The notes under the pieces were generated by a model. That model ran no database searches, was not told the DNA's origin, and was given only the letters and a program-made list of their open reading frames with translations. This document shows, piece after piece, positions 1-7,900 of a stretch of 37,327 bases of DNA. A program made the translations under genes and the position numbers. This DNA comes from an uncultured Bacilli bacterium (GTDB lineage Bacteria; Bacillota_I; Bacilli_A; RFN20; CAG-288). Location: assembly GCA_934725685.1 (NCBI GenBank), contig CAKVBX010000012.1:1-37327 (forward strand). The letters run 5' to 3'. Position 1 is the stretch's first letter. The number at the start of each line of letters is the position of its first letter.

Positions 1-230
1 CAGTTAGGATAGTACTTGCATTCGGGATGGACGCGGTAAGGGGAATCGCTCTCTCTTTCCAGAACCTTGGCCTCGCTGAGCTTTCCGTAACGGAAATCCG
101 TCTGCACCTTCGCTTTCTCTCCGGGAAGCAGGTTATCGACAAAACAGGTGGTATTCTCCAGGCGGACGATTCCCTTGCCGAAATCGTCCAGACCCTCACA
201 GGTGATCTCTTGTACTCTTCTGGACATCAT
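1..230 (-). CDS. RlmD/TrmA-family rRNA (uracil-C5)-methyltransferase, N-terminal part
   Basis: Only the first 76 residues lie in the window; the gene continues past base 1. The start reads MMSRRVQEITCEGLDDFGKG, followed by a short beta-rich stretch with LPGEKAK and an HPECKYY sequence. This is the layout of a TRAM RNA-binding domain followed by the first cysteine of the iron-sulfur site in RlmD/RlmCD-type 23S rRNA uracil-5-methyltransferases. These enzymes transfer methyl from SAM to uridine in ribosomal RNA in the cytoplasm. Two ATG codons stand in tandem (first bases 230 and 227) behind GGGAGGAGGA; the second has the better spacing. The first ATG overlaps the TGA of the preceding gene, so the two are probably translationally coupled. 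The catalytic domain is outside the window, so the exact methylation target cannot be told. Confidence 0.75.
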   Translation of the reverse strand, partial: MMSRRVQEITCEGLDDFGKGIVRLENTTCFVDNLLPGEKAKVQTDFRYGKLSEAKVLERESDSPYRVHPECKYYPN

Positions 231-1339
231 TCCTCCTCCCCGCCTTCATAGCGCTCGCGGAGATACTCCGCAATCCTTCTGACATCATCGATAGAATTCA
301 TCACGATGTTCTTCTCGCTTTGATGCCGATCAAAATAGGCGTCCATGAACTGCATGTAAAGCAGGAAGATCCTCATCGCCGATTCATAGGTGAGCATCAG
401 GGCTACGTCCTTGATGCTCGCCTCATTGGCGTAGAAGAAGATGGAGGAGGAATGGGCGATTTCGCTCGTGCCACGGTAATACTCATTATACCGGTCCCTC
501 AAGCCAGCCAGTTCATCCACGCCATCGTTGAAGTTCAACTTGAACTTCGGATGCTTTTCCATATCGTATTCCTCACAGTCGTAAAGCCAGCCGTACTCGA
601 GATACTTTTTCATGTCCTTGCTCTTGAGACCATGGTCGGCCATATCCTTCTTGATCTCGTTCTCGAAGATGTCGTCCCGTTCCTTATCCGGAAACATGCT
701 CGGGGAATAGTACATATTCGAATAGGCGATATGGCGGACATAGGAAAACTTCGCCTCATCGCCGTTGTTGACCAGAAGATAGAGGGTCGCCTCGCTCTCA
801 TGGATGGTTCTCCAGGAAACATAGGCATCCAGATAAAGTCCCAGGACCAGCATCTTGCAGAAGCCGGAAATCTTCCGAAACGTCGTCTCAAAGAGATCGT
901 TCATCAAAGAAAAGTTCGGATCATGCCGTGCCAAGGGACTGTTCACGCTCTCCAATGCCAGCGTCGCCGTCTGGAGCGTGCTGACCAGATGGTCATATGG
1001 TTTCATCCTGTTGCTGTAATTTCCGTTCTCCTCGGAAATGCGGGTGGAAATATACTTATTGGCGACTTTCAGAACGAGTTCGTCATCGCTCAGCTTCTGT
1101 TTGAGCTGACCTCCGTTTTCCCGGTAGAACTCATATTCGCCGATGCAGAAGTCCACCATCGAGGAAAGGGCGATTTTCTTCTTGAATCCGGAAAGGCTCT
1201 GCTCCATCTCGAACGGATGGCAGGCATCTAAAACACGGCGGAAAATCGCTTCGATTTCCTCGCTTTCGTTTTCCTTATGCCGCCTCGCTATCTGAAGGTT
1301 GAAGATCTCCTCCACCTCTCTGTCTTCCTCAAATTTCAT
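227..1339 (-). CDS. DUF5677-like protein of unknown function
   Basis: This is a 370-residue, mostly helical protein without signal peptide or clear transmembrane segment. The start is placed at the ATG at 1339 because AGGAGG lies 8 bases upstream; an in-frame ATG 33 bases earlier has no such site. The middle contains LYLDAYVSWRTIHESEATLY, and a later stretch has SEIAHSSSIFFYANEAS. These resemble the conserved R..E and H positions of DUF5677 proteins, a family with no established function. It overlaps the upstream flavoprotein gene by 11 bases and the downstream methyltransferase start by 4, so it is part of the operon. Nothing in the neighbours explains its role. The family call rests on pattern memory and is moderate; the gene itself is secure. 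Confidence 0.7.
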   Translation of the reverse strand: MKFEEDREVEEIFNLQIARRHKENESEEIEAIFRRVLDACHPFEMEQSLSGFKKKIALSSMVDFCIGEYEFYRENGGQLKQKLSDDELVLKVANKYISTRISEENGNYSNRMKPYDHLVSTLQTATLALESVNSPLARHDPNFSLMNDLFETTFRKISGFCKMLVLGLYLDAYVSWRTIHESEATLYLLVNNGDEAKFSYVRHIAYSNMYYSPSMFPDKERDDIFENEIKKDMADHGLKSKDMKKYLEYGWLYDCEEYDMEKHPKFKLNFNDGVDELAGLRDRYNEYYRGTSEIAHSSSIFFYANEASIKDVALMLTYESAMRIFLLYMQFMDAYFDRHQSEKNIVMNSIDDVRRIAEYLRERYEGGEEE

Positions 1340-2453
1340 CGGAAAGCCTCCTTCCAATCCGGAATCCCTCAATCAGGGCCATTCCCATATTGTATCCCCC
1401 ACAGGGGAAATTCTGATCCAGCATCTCACCCGCAAGGTAGAGATGCGGATACTCTTCGACTTCCATCGTCATAGGATTCAAAGCGTCGAGCCGGATTCCC
1501 CCATAGGAGATCTGGCTCTCCGAGAACGGATAAAGAGAATCGAAGGTGAACGAAAAGGTTCCAAGCGGTGACTTCGTCTCGGATAGATACCTTCTCAGAA
1601 ACTGCGGTAAGGCAGAGAAGGAACAGTCCTCCCTAAGATAGGTGAATTCATAGACAAAGGTTCCCTTCGGATTCTTCCTTCTCGCCTCCGATAGCCTAAT
1701 CGTGGAATCGAAGACACAGATGCCGGAGATCCCATCCTTCTTGAAGAGGAGTTCCCCCTCCTCTTCATAAAGGATATTGTCTCCCTCTTTCAGCCTCAGA
1801 TGCCCGCGAAGCCTGTTCTTGACGAGATAGGAAGGAATCCTTTCCTTCACTTTCACCGGGCATAGGGCCGGTGAAAAAGGAACGGAAGGAAGAAACGAAA
1901 GGAAATCATTGTGATAATCCTCGCGGTCCAAGCTTTTTCCGCCGAGCGCAAGGACAAGGTCCCGATAGGAATAGACAGCCTTCCTTTCCTCCTGAGAGGT
2001 GAGGAAAACGTTCCTTTGCTTCGGATCGAGACCGGACAGTGTCATAAAACGGGTCTCGATGTTCGGATTTCTCTCAATCTCCTTCCACAGCGTATTCAGA
2101 AGGCATTCCGAACGGAGGAAATAGGGATAGTAGAGTTTCCCTTCCCGGTGAACGGGAAAGGAAAGCCCTGTCACAAGGTAATCCAGAAACTCCTTCGCGT
2201 AATCATGCCCTTTTGAAAACACGATATCGCGGCACGGGGAAAGGAAGGAAGCATAGGCTTCCTCATGAAGCAGGTCCTCATTGAAAAAGTTCGCCCTCCC
2301 GTTTCCGGATACGAGAATCCGTTTTCCGAAGGAGGGATTCTTTCCTGCCTTCTCCAAAAGGAGCACTTTCCTATTCCTACCAGCCTCCAGTGCGGCAAGA
2401 AGGCCGGAAGGCCCTCCTCCGACGATGATAACATCAAAGGATTCTGCTTCCAT
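1329..2453 (-). CDS. BaiN/YhiN (HI0933)-family FAD-dependent oxidoreductase
   Basis: The 374-residue protein begins with the dinucleotide-binding motif VIIVGGGPSGLLAALEAG (about residues 8-25), followed by LLLEKAGKNPSFGKRILVSG and GNGRANFFN. The C-terminus has YGGIRLDALNPMTMEVEEYP, then HLYLAGEMLDQNFPCGGYN and MGMALIEGFRIGRR. These are hallmark segments of the HI0933/BaiN/YhiN flavoprotein family, whose members bind FAD; some are linked to bile-acid 7-dehydroxylation, but the physiological substrate of most is unknown. The length is slightly below the usual 400. It overlaps the nitroreductase gene by 20 bases and the next gene by 11, so the two flavoenzymes are co-translated. I would not assign a specific reaction. 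Confidence 0.9.
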   Translation of the reverse strand: MEAESFDVIIVGGGPSGLLAALEAGRNRKVLLLEKAGKNPSFGKRILVSGNGRANFFNEDLLHEEAYASFLSPCRDIVFSKGHDYAKEFLDYLVTGLSFPVHREGKLYYPYFLRSECLLNTLWKEIERNPNIETRFMTLSGLDPKQRNVFLTSQEERKAVYSYRDLVLALGGKSLDREDYHNDFLSFLPSVPFSPALCPVKVKERIPSYLVKNRLRGHLRLKEGDNILYEEEGELLFKKDGISGICVFDSTIRLSEARRKNPKGTFVYEFTYLREDCSFSALPQFLRRYLSETKSPLGTFSFTFDSLYPFSESQISYGGIRLDALNPMTMEVEEYPHLYLAGEMLDQNFPCGGYNMGMALIEGFRIGRRLSDEI

Positions 2454-2940
2454 TCTCGCTCCGTACTTTCTTCTCGAAATGACCGGAGGCGGGATAGCCT
2501 AAGGCGATCATCTCCATCACTTCCTCCTCCTTGGAAATGCCGAGGACTTCCTCGCAGGCCTTCTTACCTTCTTCGGTGCCGAAATCCTCTCTGGCAGAGT
2601 GGATCCAGCAGGATCCGATGCCGAGGAAAGTGGCCGCAAGAAGGGCATTCTCGATGGCGGCACCGCAATCGAGCTCTCCCAGATGGTCCTCCCTTTTCGC
2701 CACGGAGAAGAAGATGGCCTTTGCCTGATAGAACTTGGCTCTAGCACCAGGGACCAGTGAGAAGAGCTTCTCCATCTTCTTTTCGTCCGATAGGATGAGG
2801 AAATATAGCGGTTTTCTGTTTCTTCCGGTCGGCGCAAGATCGGCCGCCTTCAAAATTTTCAGAAGATCCTCTTGGGGAAGATCCTCCTTGGAAAAGGAGC
2901 GGGTCGACACCCGTTCTTCCATCAATGAAATGATATCCAT
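2434..2940 (-). CDS. Nitroreductase-family FMN oxidoreductase
   Basis: The 168-residue protein starts with MDIISLMEERVSTRSFSKE and LLKILKAADLAPTGRNRKP, the FMN-binding N-terminus of nitroreductase-fold enzymes, in which the arginines after the first helix contact FMN phosphate. The later GAAIENALLAATFLGIGSCW is the conserved helix and glycine turn. The protein ends with the ALGYP segment typical of small nitroreductases. Such enzymes are cytosolic NAD(P)H-dependent flavoproteins acting on nitro-compounds, quinones or flavins; the substrate is not predictable here. GGAGGT lies 7 bases upstream of the ATG, and a TATAAT-type -10 is at 2964-2969. It is the first gene of the leftward operon. Confidence 0.9.
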   Translation of the reverse strand: MDIISLMEERVSTRSFSKEDLPQEDLLKILKAADLAPTGRNRKPLYFLILSDEKKMEKLFSLVPGARAKFYQAKAIFFSVAKREDHLGELDCGAAIENALLAATFLGIGSCWIHSAREDFGTEEGKKACEEVLGISKEEEVMEMIALGYPASGHFEKKVRSENGSRIL

Positions 2941-2963
2941 AGAAACACCTCCATGACGACATC

Positions 2964-2969
2964 ATTATA
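2964..2969 (-). promoter_or_regulatory. Candidate -10 element for the leftward nitroreductase operon
   Basis: Read on the minus strand, TATAAT lies 23 bases upstream of the nitroreductase start codon. No good -35 hexamer is seen 16-18 bases further upstream; the region is a T-rich stretch. Assignment rests on the perfect -10 and its position. Confidence 0.5.
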
Positions 2970-2993
2970 CCTTAAAAAAAGTTGAAAAAAGAA

Positions 2994-3027
2994 GGAAGAG
3001 CCCCCGCAAAACAGGATATGCTCTTCC
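2994..3027. other. Inverted repeat between the divergent promoters
   Basis: GGAAGAGC (2994-3001) pairs with GCTCTTCC (3020-3027) across an 18-base loop. It is flanked by T-runs on both strands. No gene transcribes through it from the left on the plus strand, so its role as a terminator is uncertain. It lies just upstream of the -35 of the rightward operon. Confidence 0.5.
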
Positions 3028-3034
3028 CTTTTCA

Positions 3035-3063
3035 TTGACAGCGCTTACATCAACTGATAAAAT
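3035..3063 (+). promoter_or_regulatory. Sigma-A-type promoter of the 12-gene sugar operon
   Basis: A perfect TTGACA (3035-3040) is followed by a 17-base spacer and TAAAAT (3058-3063). Transcription would start near 3070, inside the downstream operator and 31 bases before the first ATG. The position also rules out an in-frame ATG at 3035 as the start of the first gene. Confidence 0.85.
3036..3049 (+). promoter_or_regulatory. cre-like box (CcpA-type catabolite control site)
   Basis: TGACAGCGCTTACA matches the Bacillota cre consensus TGWAANCGNTNWCA at every defined position but one (C for A at the fourth). It overlaps the -35 and the spacer, where bound CcpA would block RNA polymerase. It could instead be a second site for the LacI-family protein encoded in the operon, since that family also favours a central CG. 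Confidence 0.65.
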
Positions 3064-3068
3064 AACAC

Positions 3069-3086
3069 TAGTAAAACGATTTACTA
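3069..3086 (+). promoter_or_regulatory. LacI-family operator at the transcription start
   Basis: TAGTAAAACGATTTACTA is an 18-base near-palindrome centred on CG; eight of nine half-site positions are symmetric. This is the typical shape of LacI-family operators. It begins 6 bases after the -10, so bound repressor would block initiation. The second gene of the operon encodes a LacI-family regulator, the obvious ligand, which implies autoregulation. Confidence 0.75.
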
Positions 3087-3100
3087 AACGGAGGGCAAAT

Positions 3101-4984
3101 ATGGCAAACGTACAGCTGAACCATATCTACAAAGTCTATGAAAACGGAACAAAAGCCGTTTCCGATTTCAATATGTCCATCGAAGACAAGGAATTCATCG
3201 TCTTCGTCGGACCTTCCGGATGCGGAAAGAGCACGACGCTCCGCATGATAGCGGGACTGGAAGAGATCACCGCCGGCGATCTCTTCATCGACAACAGACT
3301 CGTCAACGACCTCGAACCGAAGGATAGGGACGTCACCATGGTCTTCCAAAACTACGCCCTCTATCCCCATATGACCGTCTATGACAACATGGCTTTCGGT
3401 CTGAAGATTGCCCACCTCCCCAAGGAGGAAATCGACCGCCGCGTCCACGAGGCGGCGAAGATTCTCGATATCGAGGAATACCTGGAGAAAAAGCCCCGTG
3501 AGATGTCCGGTGGTCAGAGGCAGCGCGTCGCCTTAGGCAGAGCCATCGTCCGCCATCCGAAGGTCTTCCTTCTCGACGAACCGCTCTCCAACCTCGACGC
3601 CAAACTCCGCGCCACGATGAGAACGGAGATTTCCAAACTGCACAAGAAGCTGCAGACGACCTTCATCTACGTCACCCACGACCAGGTCGAGGCGATGACG
3701 ATGGGAACCAGGATTGTCGTCATGAAGAAGGGATTCGTCCAACAGATCGATACCCCGAAGAACCTCTATAACTATCCGATCAACAGATTTGTCGCCTCCT
3801 TCATCGGTACGCCCCAAATGAACTTCTTCTCCGGCCATCTTAGAAAAGAGGGGGAAACAATGACCCTCACTTTGGAAAACCAATCCATCCGGATTCCCTC
3901 CTCCGTCGTAGAAAAGATGGATAAACGCTATTTCGACGGAAGGGAAATCCTCGTCGGCATCCGTCCGGAGGACATCCATTATGCGGAAAGGGAAAACGAA
4001 ACCTCCCTTTCTGTCATCCCTCAGGTCATCGAAGAGCTCGGCAGTGAGACGGTCATCAATTCCAACCTTGCCAATAGCGACGTTGTGCTGACCTTCAAAG
4101 CCAAGGACGATATCGAAATCGAAACCGGAGAAACCATCAAGGTCACCCTCACCCCAGAAAAGCTCCACTTCTTCGACAAGGACAGCGAAGAGACCCTACT
4201 TCCGAGGATTCCCGTGAGACGGGAATTCTCCCTGAAATGCATCGGAGCGGGAAAGGGAGTGCTCTTCTCCAAGGAGATTGCCTTGCCTCCCTGCTTCCGG
4301 GAAAGGACTGAGGAAGGAAAGGAATACACCCTTTCTCTCCCCACCGATGCCATCGTTCCGGGAACCACCTTCGAAGGGAGCATCACGCAGGTCGAATCCA
4401 TCAACGGAAACTATCTCCTTCATATCCGTATCGGAGAGAATCTTCTCTTCGCTCTCTCCAAGACAAAGCCGGAAGGGGAATCCTTCTCTTTCAACCTCGA
4501 CTTCAGGAAGGTATCACTCCTTTCAGAGGAACAGGTCCTCCTTCCCGCCGTCAAGGAGACCAATCACCTTTCCGGAAAGCTTCACCGCATCAAGGCAGAG
4601 GTCCCCTATGAGAAAAAGGGAAAAATCCGTTATAAGAAAACAACCGGATTCCAGTTCGAACTCTCTTCCCTTCTGATCGACGTTCCGCCACAGACCTATG
4701 AAAAGGTCCTCTCCGTCCTCGTCAAGAAGTTCGAACTTCACGACATCGACTACACCTTCTCCGCCGAAGCCGGAGCCTTCCAAGAGGCCGGAATTCCCCT
4801 TACCCTAACGGAAATCCTCGATTATGGGGATAGTGGAAAATACGGCATCTTCCAAAGCGAAAAGGGAGAGCAAGTCCTGCTCGTCCTGAGGGAGAATATG
4901 GAAATCGAAAACACCTATTTCCTCTCCTTAGGCTATGAGGAAGTCGAGGCCAGGGATACCCATTTCGACATCAAGCTCAAGTAG
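3101..4984 (+). CDS. MalK/UgpC/MsmX-type sugar ABC transporter ATPase with long C-terminal extension
   Basis: The 627-residue protein energises sugar import from the cytoplasmic side. Residues 1-240 are a canonical nucleotide-binding domain: Walker A GPSGCGKST (37-45), Q-loop at Gln83, signature MSGGQ (135-139), Walker B VFLLDE (155-160) and switch His193. Residues 280-365 contain VGIRPEDIHY and the TOBE fold seen in MalK and UgpC. The protein does not stop there. About 260 more residues follow, including a stretch near 425-475 that looks like a second TOBE-type unit and a further 140 residues I do not recognise. The usual length is 360-380. The start at 3101 has GGAGGG five bases upstream. 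As first gene it supplies the operon with a dedicated ATPase, whereas many LplBC-type importers rely on a shared one. Confidence 0.93.
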   Translation: MANVQLNHIYKVYENGTKAVSDFNMSIEDKEFIVFVGPSGCGKSTTLRMIAGLEEITAGDLFIDNRLVNDLEPKDRDVTMVFQNYALYPHMTVYDNMAFGLKIAHLPKEEIDRRVHEAAKILDIEEYLEKKPREMSGGQRQRVALGRAIVRHPKVFLLDEPLSNLDAKLRATMRTEISKLHKKLQTTFIYVTHDQVEAMTMGTRIVVMKKGFVQQIDTPKNLYNYPINRFVASFIGTPQMNFFSGHLRKEGETMTLTLENQSIRIPSSVVEKMDKRYFDGREILVGIRPEDIHYAERENETSLSVIPQVIEELGSETVINSNLANSDVVLTFKAKDDIEIETGETIKVTLTPEKLHFFDKDSEETLLPRIPVRREFSLKCIGAGKGVLFSKEIALPPCFRERTEEGKEYTLSLPTDAIVPGTTFEGSITQVESINGNYLLHIRIGENLLFALSKTKPEGESFSFNLDFRKVSLLSEEQVLLPAVKETNHLSGKLHRIKAEVPYEKKGKIRYKKTTGFQFELSSLLIDVPPQTYEKVLSVLVKKFELHDIDYTFSAEAGAFQEAGIPLTLTEILDYGDSGKYGIFQSEKGEQVLLVLRENMEIENTYFLSLGYEEVEARDTHFDIKLK

Positions 4985-4990
4985 GCCCTT

Positions 4991-6019
4991 ATGAAAACCG
5001 TCTGCATCAAAGATATCGCCAAGGAATCGGGGGTTTCCATCACCACGGTCTCCCTGATCCTCAACAACAAGGCGAGCACCATCTCCGAAGAGACCATCAA
5101 GCGGGTCCAATCCATCGCCAAAGAGATGGGTTACAGGCCCAATGCCATCGCCTCCTCCCTCAAGACGAAAAAGACCAAACTCATCGGCTATGTCATGCCG
5201 AGCATCGAAAACAGCTTTTTCTCCGAAATCGCGAAGAAAGTCGAAAAAATCATCGAAAAGAAAGGCTATTCCATCGTCATCTGTTCCTCGGACGACAAAT
5301 TCGAAAAAGATTACAACCTGATCGAGATGCTCTCCTCCAGGATGATCGACCTGCTTCTCTACTGCCCGAGCGTGGAGGCGTTAGAAAAGGACAACCTGAC
5401 GAAAATCATCTCTCTTCTCCATTCCATCGACATCCCCTATATCATCGTCGACCGACAGATCGAGGGGGACCTGCACGACAAAGTCGTCTGCGATGACAGA
5501 AAGGGCGCCTTGGATGCCGTGGAATACCTGATTGCCAGCGGACATGAGAGAATCGCCTGCATCACCGGCCCTCTCTCCATGTCTAGCGCCTCCAACCGCT
5601 TTTTCGGTTATCAGGAAGCGCTGAAGAAAAACAGAATCCCCTATGACAGCTCCCTCATCCGCTACGGAGCCTTCGACTACGCCTCCGGCTATGAGGCCGG
5701 AAAAAGCCTAGCAAGGTCTGATGCCACGGCTATCTTCGTCTGTAACGACCTGATGGCATACGGCGCCATCAAGGCGCTGAAGGAAAGTGGAAAGTCAGTG
5801 CCGGAAGATGTCTCCCTCATCGGCTATGATGACCTTTTCTTCTCCGCCCTGCTCGATACCCCGCTCACCACCGTCCATCAGGATATCGACGCCCTGGGAA
5901 AAGCCATCGGAAACAATATCCTATCCATACTGGAAGACAACGTCAGGGAAATCCCGATTCAGGTCATCCCGCCGAGTCTCGTCATCCGTTCCACCGTAAA
6001 AAGGAGGAAAAACAAATGA
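4991..6019 (+). CDS. LacI/GalR-family transcriptional regulator
   Basis: The 342-residue protein begins with IKDIAKESGVSITTVSLILN, the LacI helix-turn-helix, followed by the hinge GYRPNAIASSLKTKKTKLIG (about 46-65). The rest is a periplasmic-binding-protein-like effector domain; ACITGPLSMSSASNRFFGY and FVCNDLMAYGAIKALKESG are standard segments, and SLIGYDDLFFSALLDTPLTT is the conserved region before the C-terminus. It should bind a sugar or sugar phosphate and release its operator. The operator at 3069-3086 upstream of the operon is the likely target, so the gene is probably autoregulated. It follows the ATPase by 6 bases without a strong ribosome-binding site, which suggests a low level made by coupled translation. 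It overlaps the next gene by 4 bases. Confidence 0.93.
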   Translation: MKTVCIKDIAKESGVSITTVSLILNNKASTISEETIKRVQSIAKEMGYRPNAIASSLKTKKTKLIGYVMPSIENSFFSEIAKKVEKIIEKKGYSIVICSSDDKFEKDYNLIEMLSSRMIDLLLYCPSVEALEKDNLTKIISLLHSIDIPYIIVDRQIEGDLHDKVVCDDRKGALDAVEYLIASGHERIACITGPLSMSSASNRFFGYQEALKKNRIPYDSSLIRYGAFDYASGYEAGKSLARSDATAIFVCNDLMAYGAIKALKESGKSVPEDVSLIGYDDLFFSALLDTPLTTVHQDIDALGKAIGNNILSILEDNVREIPIQVIPPSLVIRSTVKRRKNK

Positions 6020-6978
6020 AGAAAAAAGAACGTTCCCTTCATGAGATGGAATTCCCGAAGCGGAAATCCAAGAAGTGGAAATCATCCGACAAGCAGCTCT
6101 TCGTCATGGCGCTTCTGGGCCTCGCCTATGTCCTCGTCTTCTGCTATGCCCCGATGTTCGGCCTCGTCTTGGCCTTCAAGGATTCCGACTATCCTTCCAT
6201 CAACATCGTCCAGACCCTTCTCTATGCCCCATGGTCCGGATTGGATAACTTCAAGGACTTCTTCACCGATCCGGAATTCTCCAAGGTCATGCTCAACACC
6301 CTGGGTCTGAACTTCCTCCAGCTCCTCATCAACTTCCCGGCCCCGATCATCTTCGCCATCCTTCTGAGCGAGGTGCACTCCAAGAAATTCCGCAAGCTGA
6401 TCCAGACCATCACCTACTTTCCCTACTTCCTCTCCTGGGTCGTCTTCGGCGGCATCATCCTGATTCTTTTGGAAAACAACGGCGTCGTCAACAACATCCT
6501 GGAGGCGCTCCATATCATCAACGAACCCATCAACTTCGGCGAGGCGAAATACTTCTGGCCCACCATCATCATCACCTCCCTCATCAAAGGTCTCGGCTGG
6601 GGTGCCATCATCTACATCGCCGCCATCGCCGGCATCGATCCGCAGCTCTACGAAGCGGCGCGGATGGATGGAGCCAACCGCTGGCATCGTATCATCCACA
6701 TCACCCTTCCGAGCATCGCCCCGACCATCGTCCTCTTTTTCATCCTCTCCCTCTCGGGCATCCTCAACAACGGCTTCGATCACATCTACACCTTCCAGAA
6801 TGCCATCAACCTCGATAAATCCGAGGTCCTGGATACCTTCATCTACAAGAACGGTATCGTCAATCAGCAATACGCCTACACCACAGCCGTCGGTCTCTTC
6901 AAATCGGTCGTCGCCATCATCCTCCTTTTCGTCGGAAACAAGATTTGCAAGAAGATCACGGGGAACGGAGTCATATGA
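6016..6978 (+). CDS. Sugar ABC transporter permease, LplB type
   Basis: This 320-residue integral membrane protein has about six transmembrane segments after a basic N-terminal tail. Early FCYAPMFGLVLAFKD and FSDPEF-like spacing are typical of LplB/YtcQ-partner permeases. The EAA loop that docks on the ATPase is present: YEAARMDGANRWHRIIHITL. This subfamily imports oligosaccharides or glycosides with a large LplA-type binding protein. Start and stop overlap the neighbours by 4 bases on each side, with AAAGGAGG upstream of the ATG. It would pair with the permease encoded next to form the channel. Confidence 0.93.
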   Translation: MKKKERSLHEMEFPKRKSKKWKSSDKQLFVMALLGLAYVLVFCYAPMFGLVLAFKDSDYPSINIVQTLLYAPWSGLDNFKDFFTDPEFSKVMLNTLGLNFLQLLINFPAPIIFAILLSEVHSKKFRKLIQTITYFPYFLSWVVFGGIILILLENNGVVNNILEALHIINEPINFGEAKYFWPTIIITSLIKGLGWGAIIYIAAIAGIDPQLYEAARMDGANRWHRIIHITLPSIAPTIVLFFILSLSGILNNGFDHIYTFQNAINLDKSEVLDTFIYKNGIVNQQYAYTTAVGLFKSVVAIILLFVGNKICKKITGNGVI

Positions 6979-7889
6979 TGAGAGACTTCGCACGCATGAA
7001 AATGAAGGGGTCGGACGGAAAGAAGGCAAAAAACACCTGGTTCGATATCCTCAACTACATCCTGCTCGGTGCCTTCGCCCTCCTCTGCCTCTACCCCATG
7101 ATCTATGTCTTAGCCTGTTCCCTCAACACCGGAACGGATTACATCAAAGGCGGCATCTACCTCTGGCCGAGAGACTGGACCTTTGAGAACTTCCTCCTCG
7201 TCCTCAACGACAAAAGGCTCTGGCAGGCGTACGGCATCACCATCGCCAGAACCGTCTTAGGTACTGTGCTCGCCCTTCTCTACACCGCCGTCGTCGGTTA
7301 TGCGATGTCGAGAACCAACCTAAAGGGGAGAAACATCTTCTATAAGATTTTCATCTTCACCATGTTCTTCTCCGGCGGTACGGTCCCCTATTATCTCGTC
7401 ATCTCCGCCCTGGGGCTCTTCGACAACTTCCTCGTCTACATCATCCCCTCCCTCTTCTCCGTCTACAACATGCTTGTCTTCTCCAACTTCTTCAAGACCA
7501 TCCCGGAAGAAATCCGGGAATCGGCCGTGATGGACGGAGCGAGTGAATTCCGGATTTTCCGCTCCATCATCCTCCCTCTCTCCACCCCGGTCATCTCCAC
7601 CGTCGCCCTCTGGATTGCCGTCGGTCACTGGAACTCCTTCTATGACACCATGCTCTACACCACCAGCGACAAGCTCTGGACCCTGCAGTACTATCTGATG
7701 AAAGTCATCAAGGAGTCCTCCATCCCCACCAACATCGCCGGACTCCCCAGCGACATCCTCAACAACATCTCTCCGGAGACCGTCTCCTTTGCCGCCATCA
7801 TCATCTCCGTCATTCCGATTCTCGTCGTCTACCCGCTCATCTTCAAGATGCTGACCAAAGGCGTCGTCGTCGGATCCCTCAAGGGATAG
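6975..7889 (+). CDS. Sugar ABC transporter permease, LplC/YtcP type
   Basis: This 304-residue membrane protein is the second half of the permease heterodimer. It has six predicted transmembrane segments, YPMIYVLACSLNTGTDYIKG near the N-terminus, and the EAA motif in the form RESAVMDGASEFRIFRSIIL. The C-terminus VYPLIFKMLTKGVVVGSLKG is the signature end of the YtcP/LplC subfamily. The start at 6975 (ATGA overlap with the upstream stop) is chosen over an in-frame ATG at 6945; a GGAG lies just upstream. It is 11 bases from the binding-protein gene. Confidence 0.93.
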   Translation: MMRDFARMKMKGSDGKKAKNTWFDILNYILLGAFALLCLYPMIYVLACSLNTGTDYIKGGIYLWPRDWTFENFLLVLNDKRLWQAYGITIARTVLGTVLALLYTAVVGYAMSRTNLKGRNIFYKIFIFTMFFSGGTVPYYLVISALGLFDNFLVYIIPSLFSVYNMLVFSNFFKTIPEEIRESAVMDGASEFRIFRSIILPLSTPVISTVALWIAVGHWNSFYDTMLYTTSDKLWTLQYYLMKVIKESSIPTNIAGLPSDILNNISPETVSFAAIIISVIPILVVYPLIFKMLTKGVVVGSLKG

Positions 7890-7900
7890 AAAGGAAAACC

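Noticed and set aside
3035..3100. Upstream start that would add 22 residues to the ATPase
   Set aside because: The segment overlaps the promoter, the cre box and the operator, and the ATG at 3101 has the proper ribosome-binding site.
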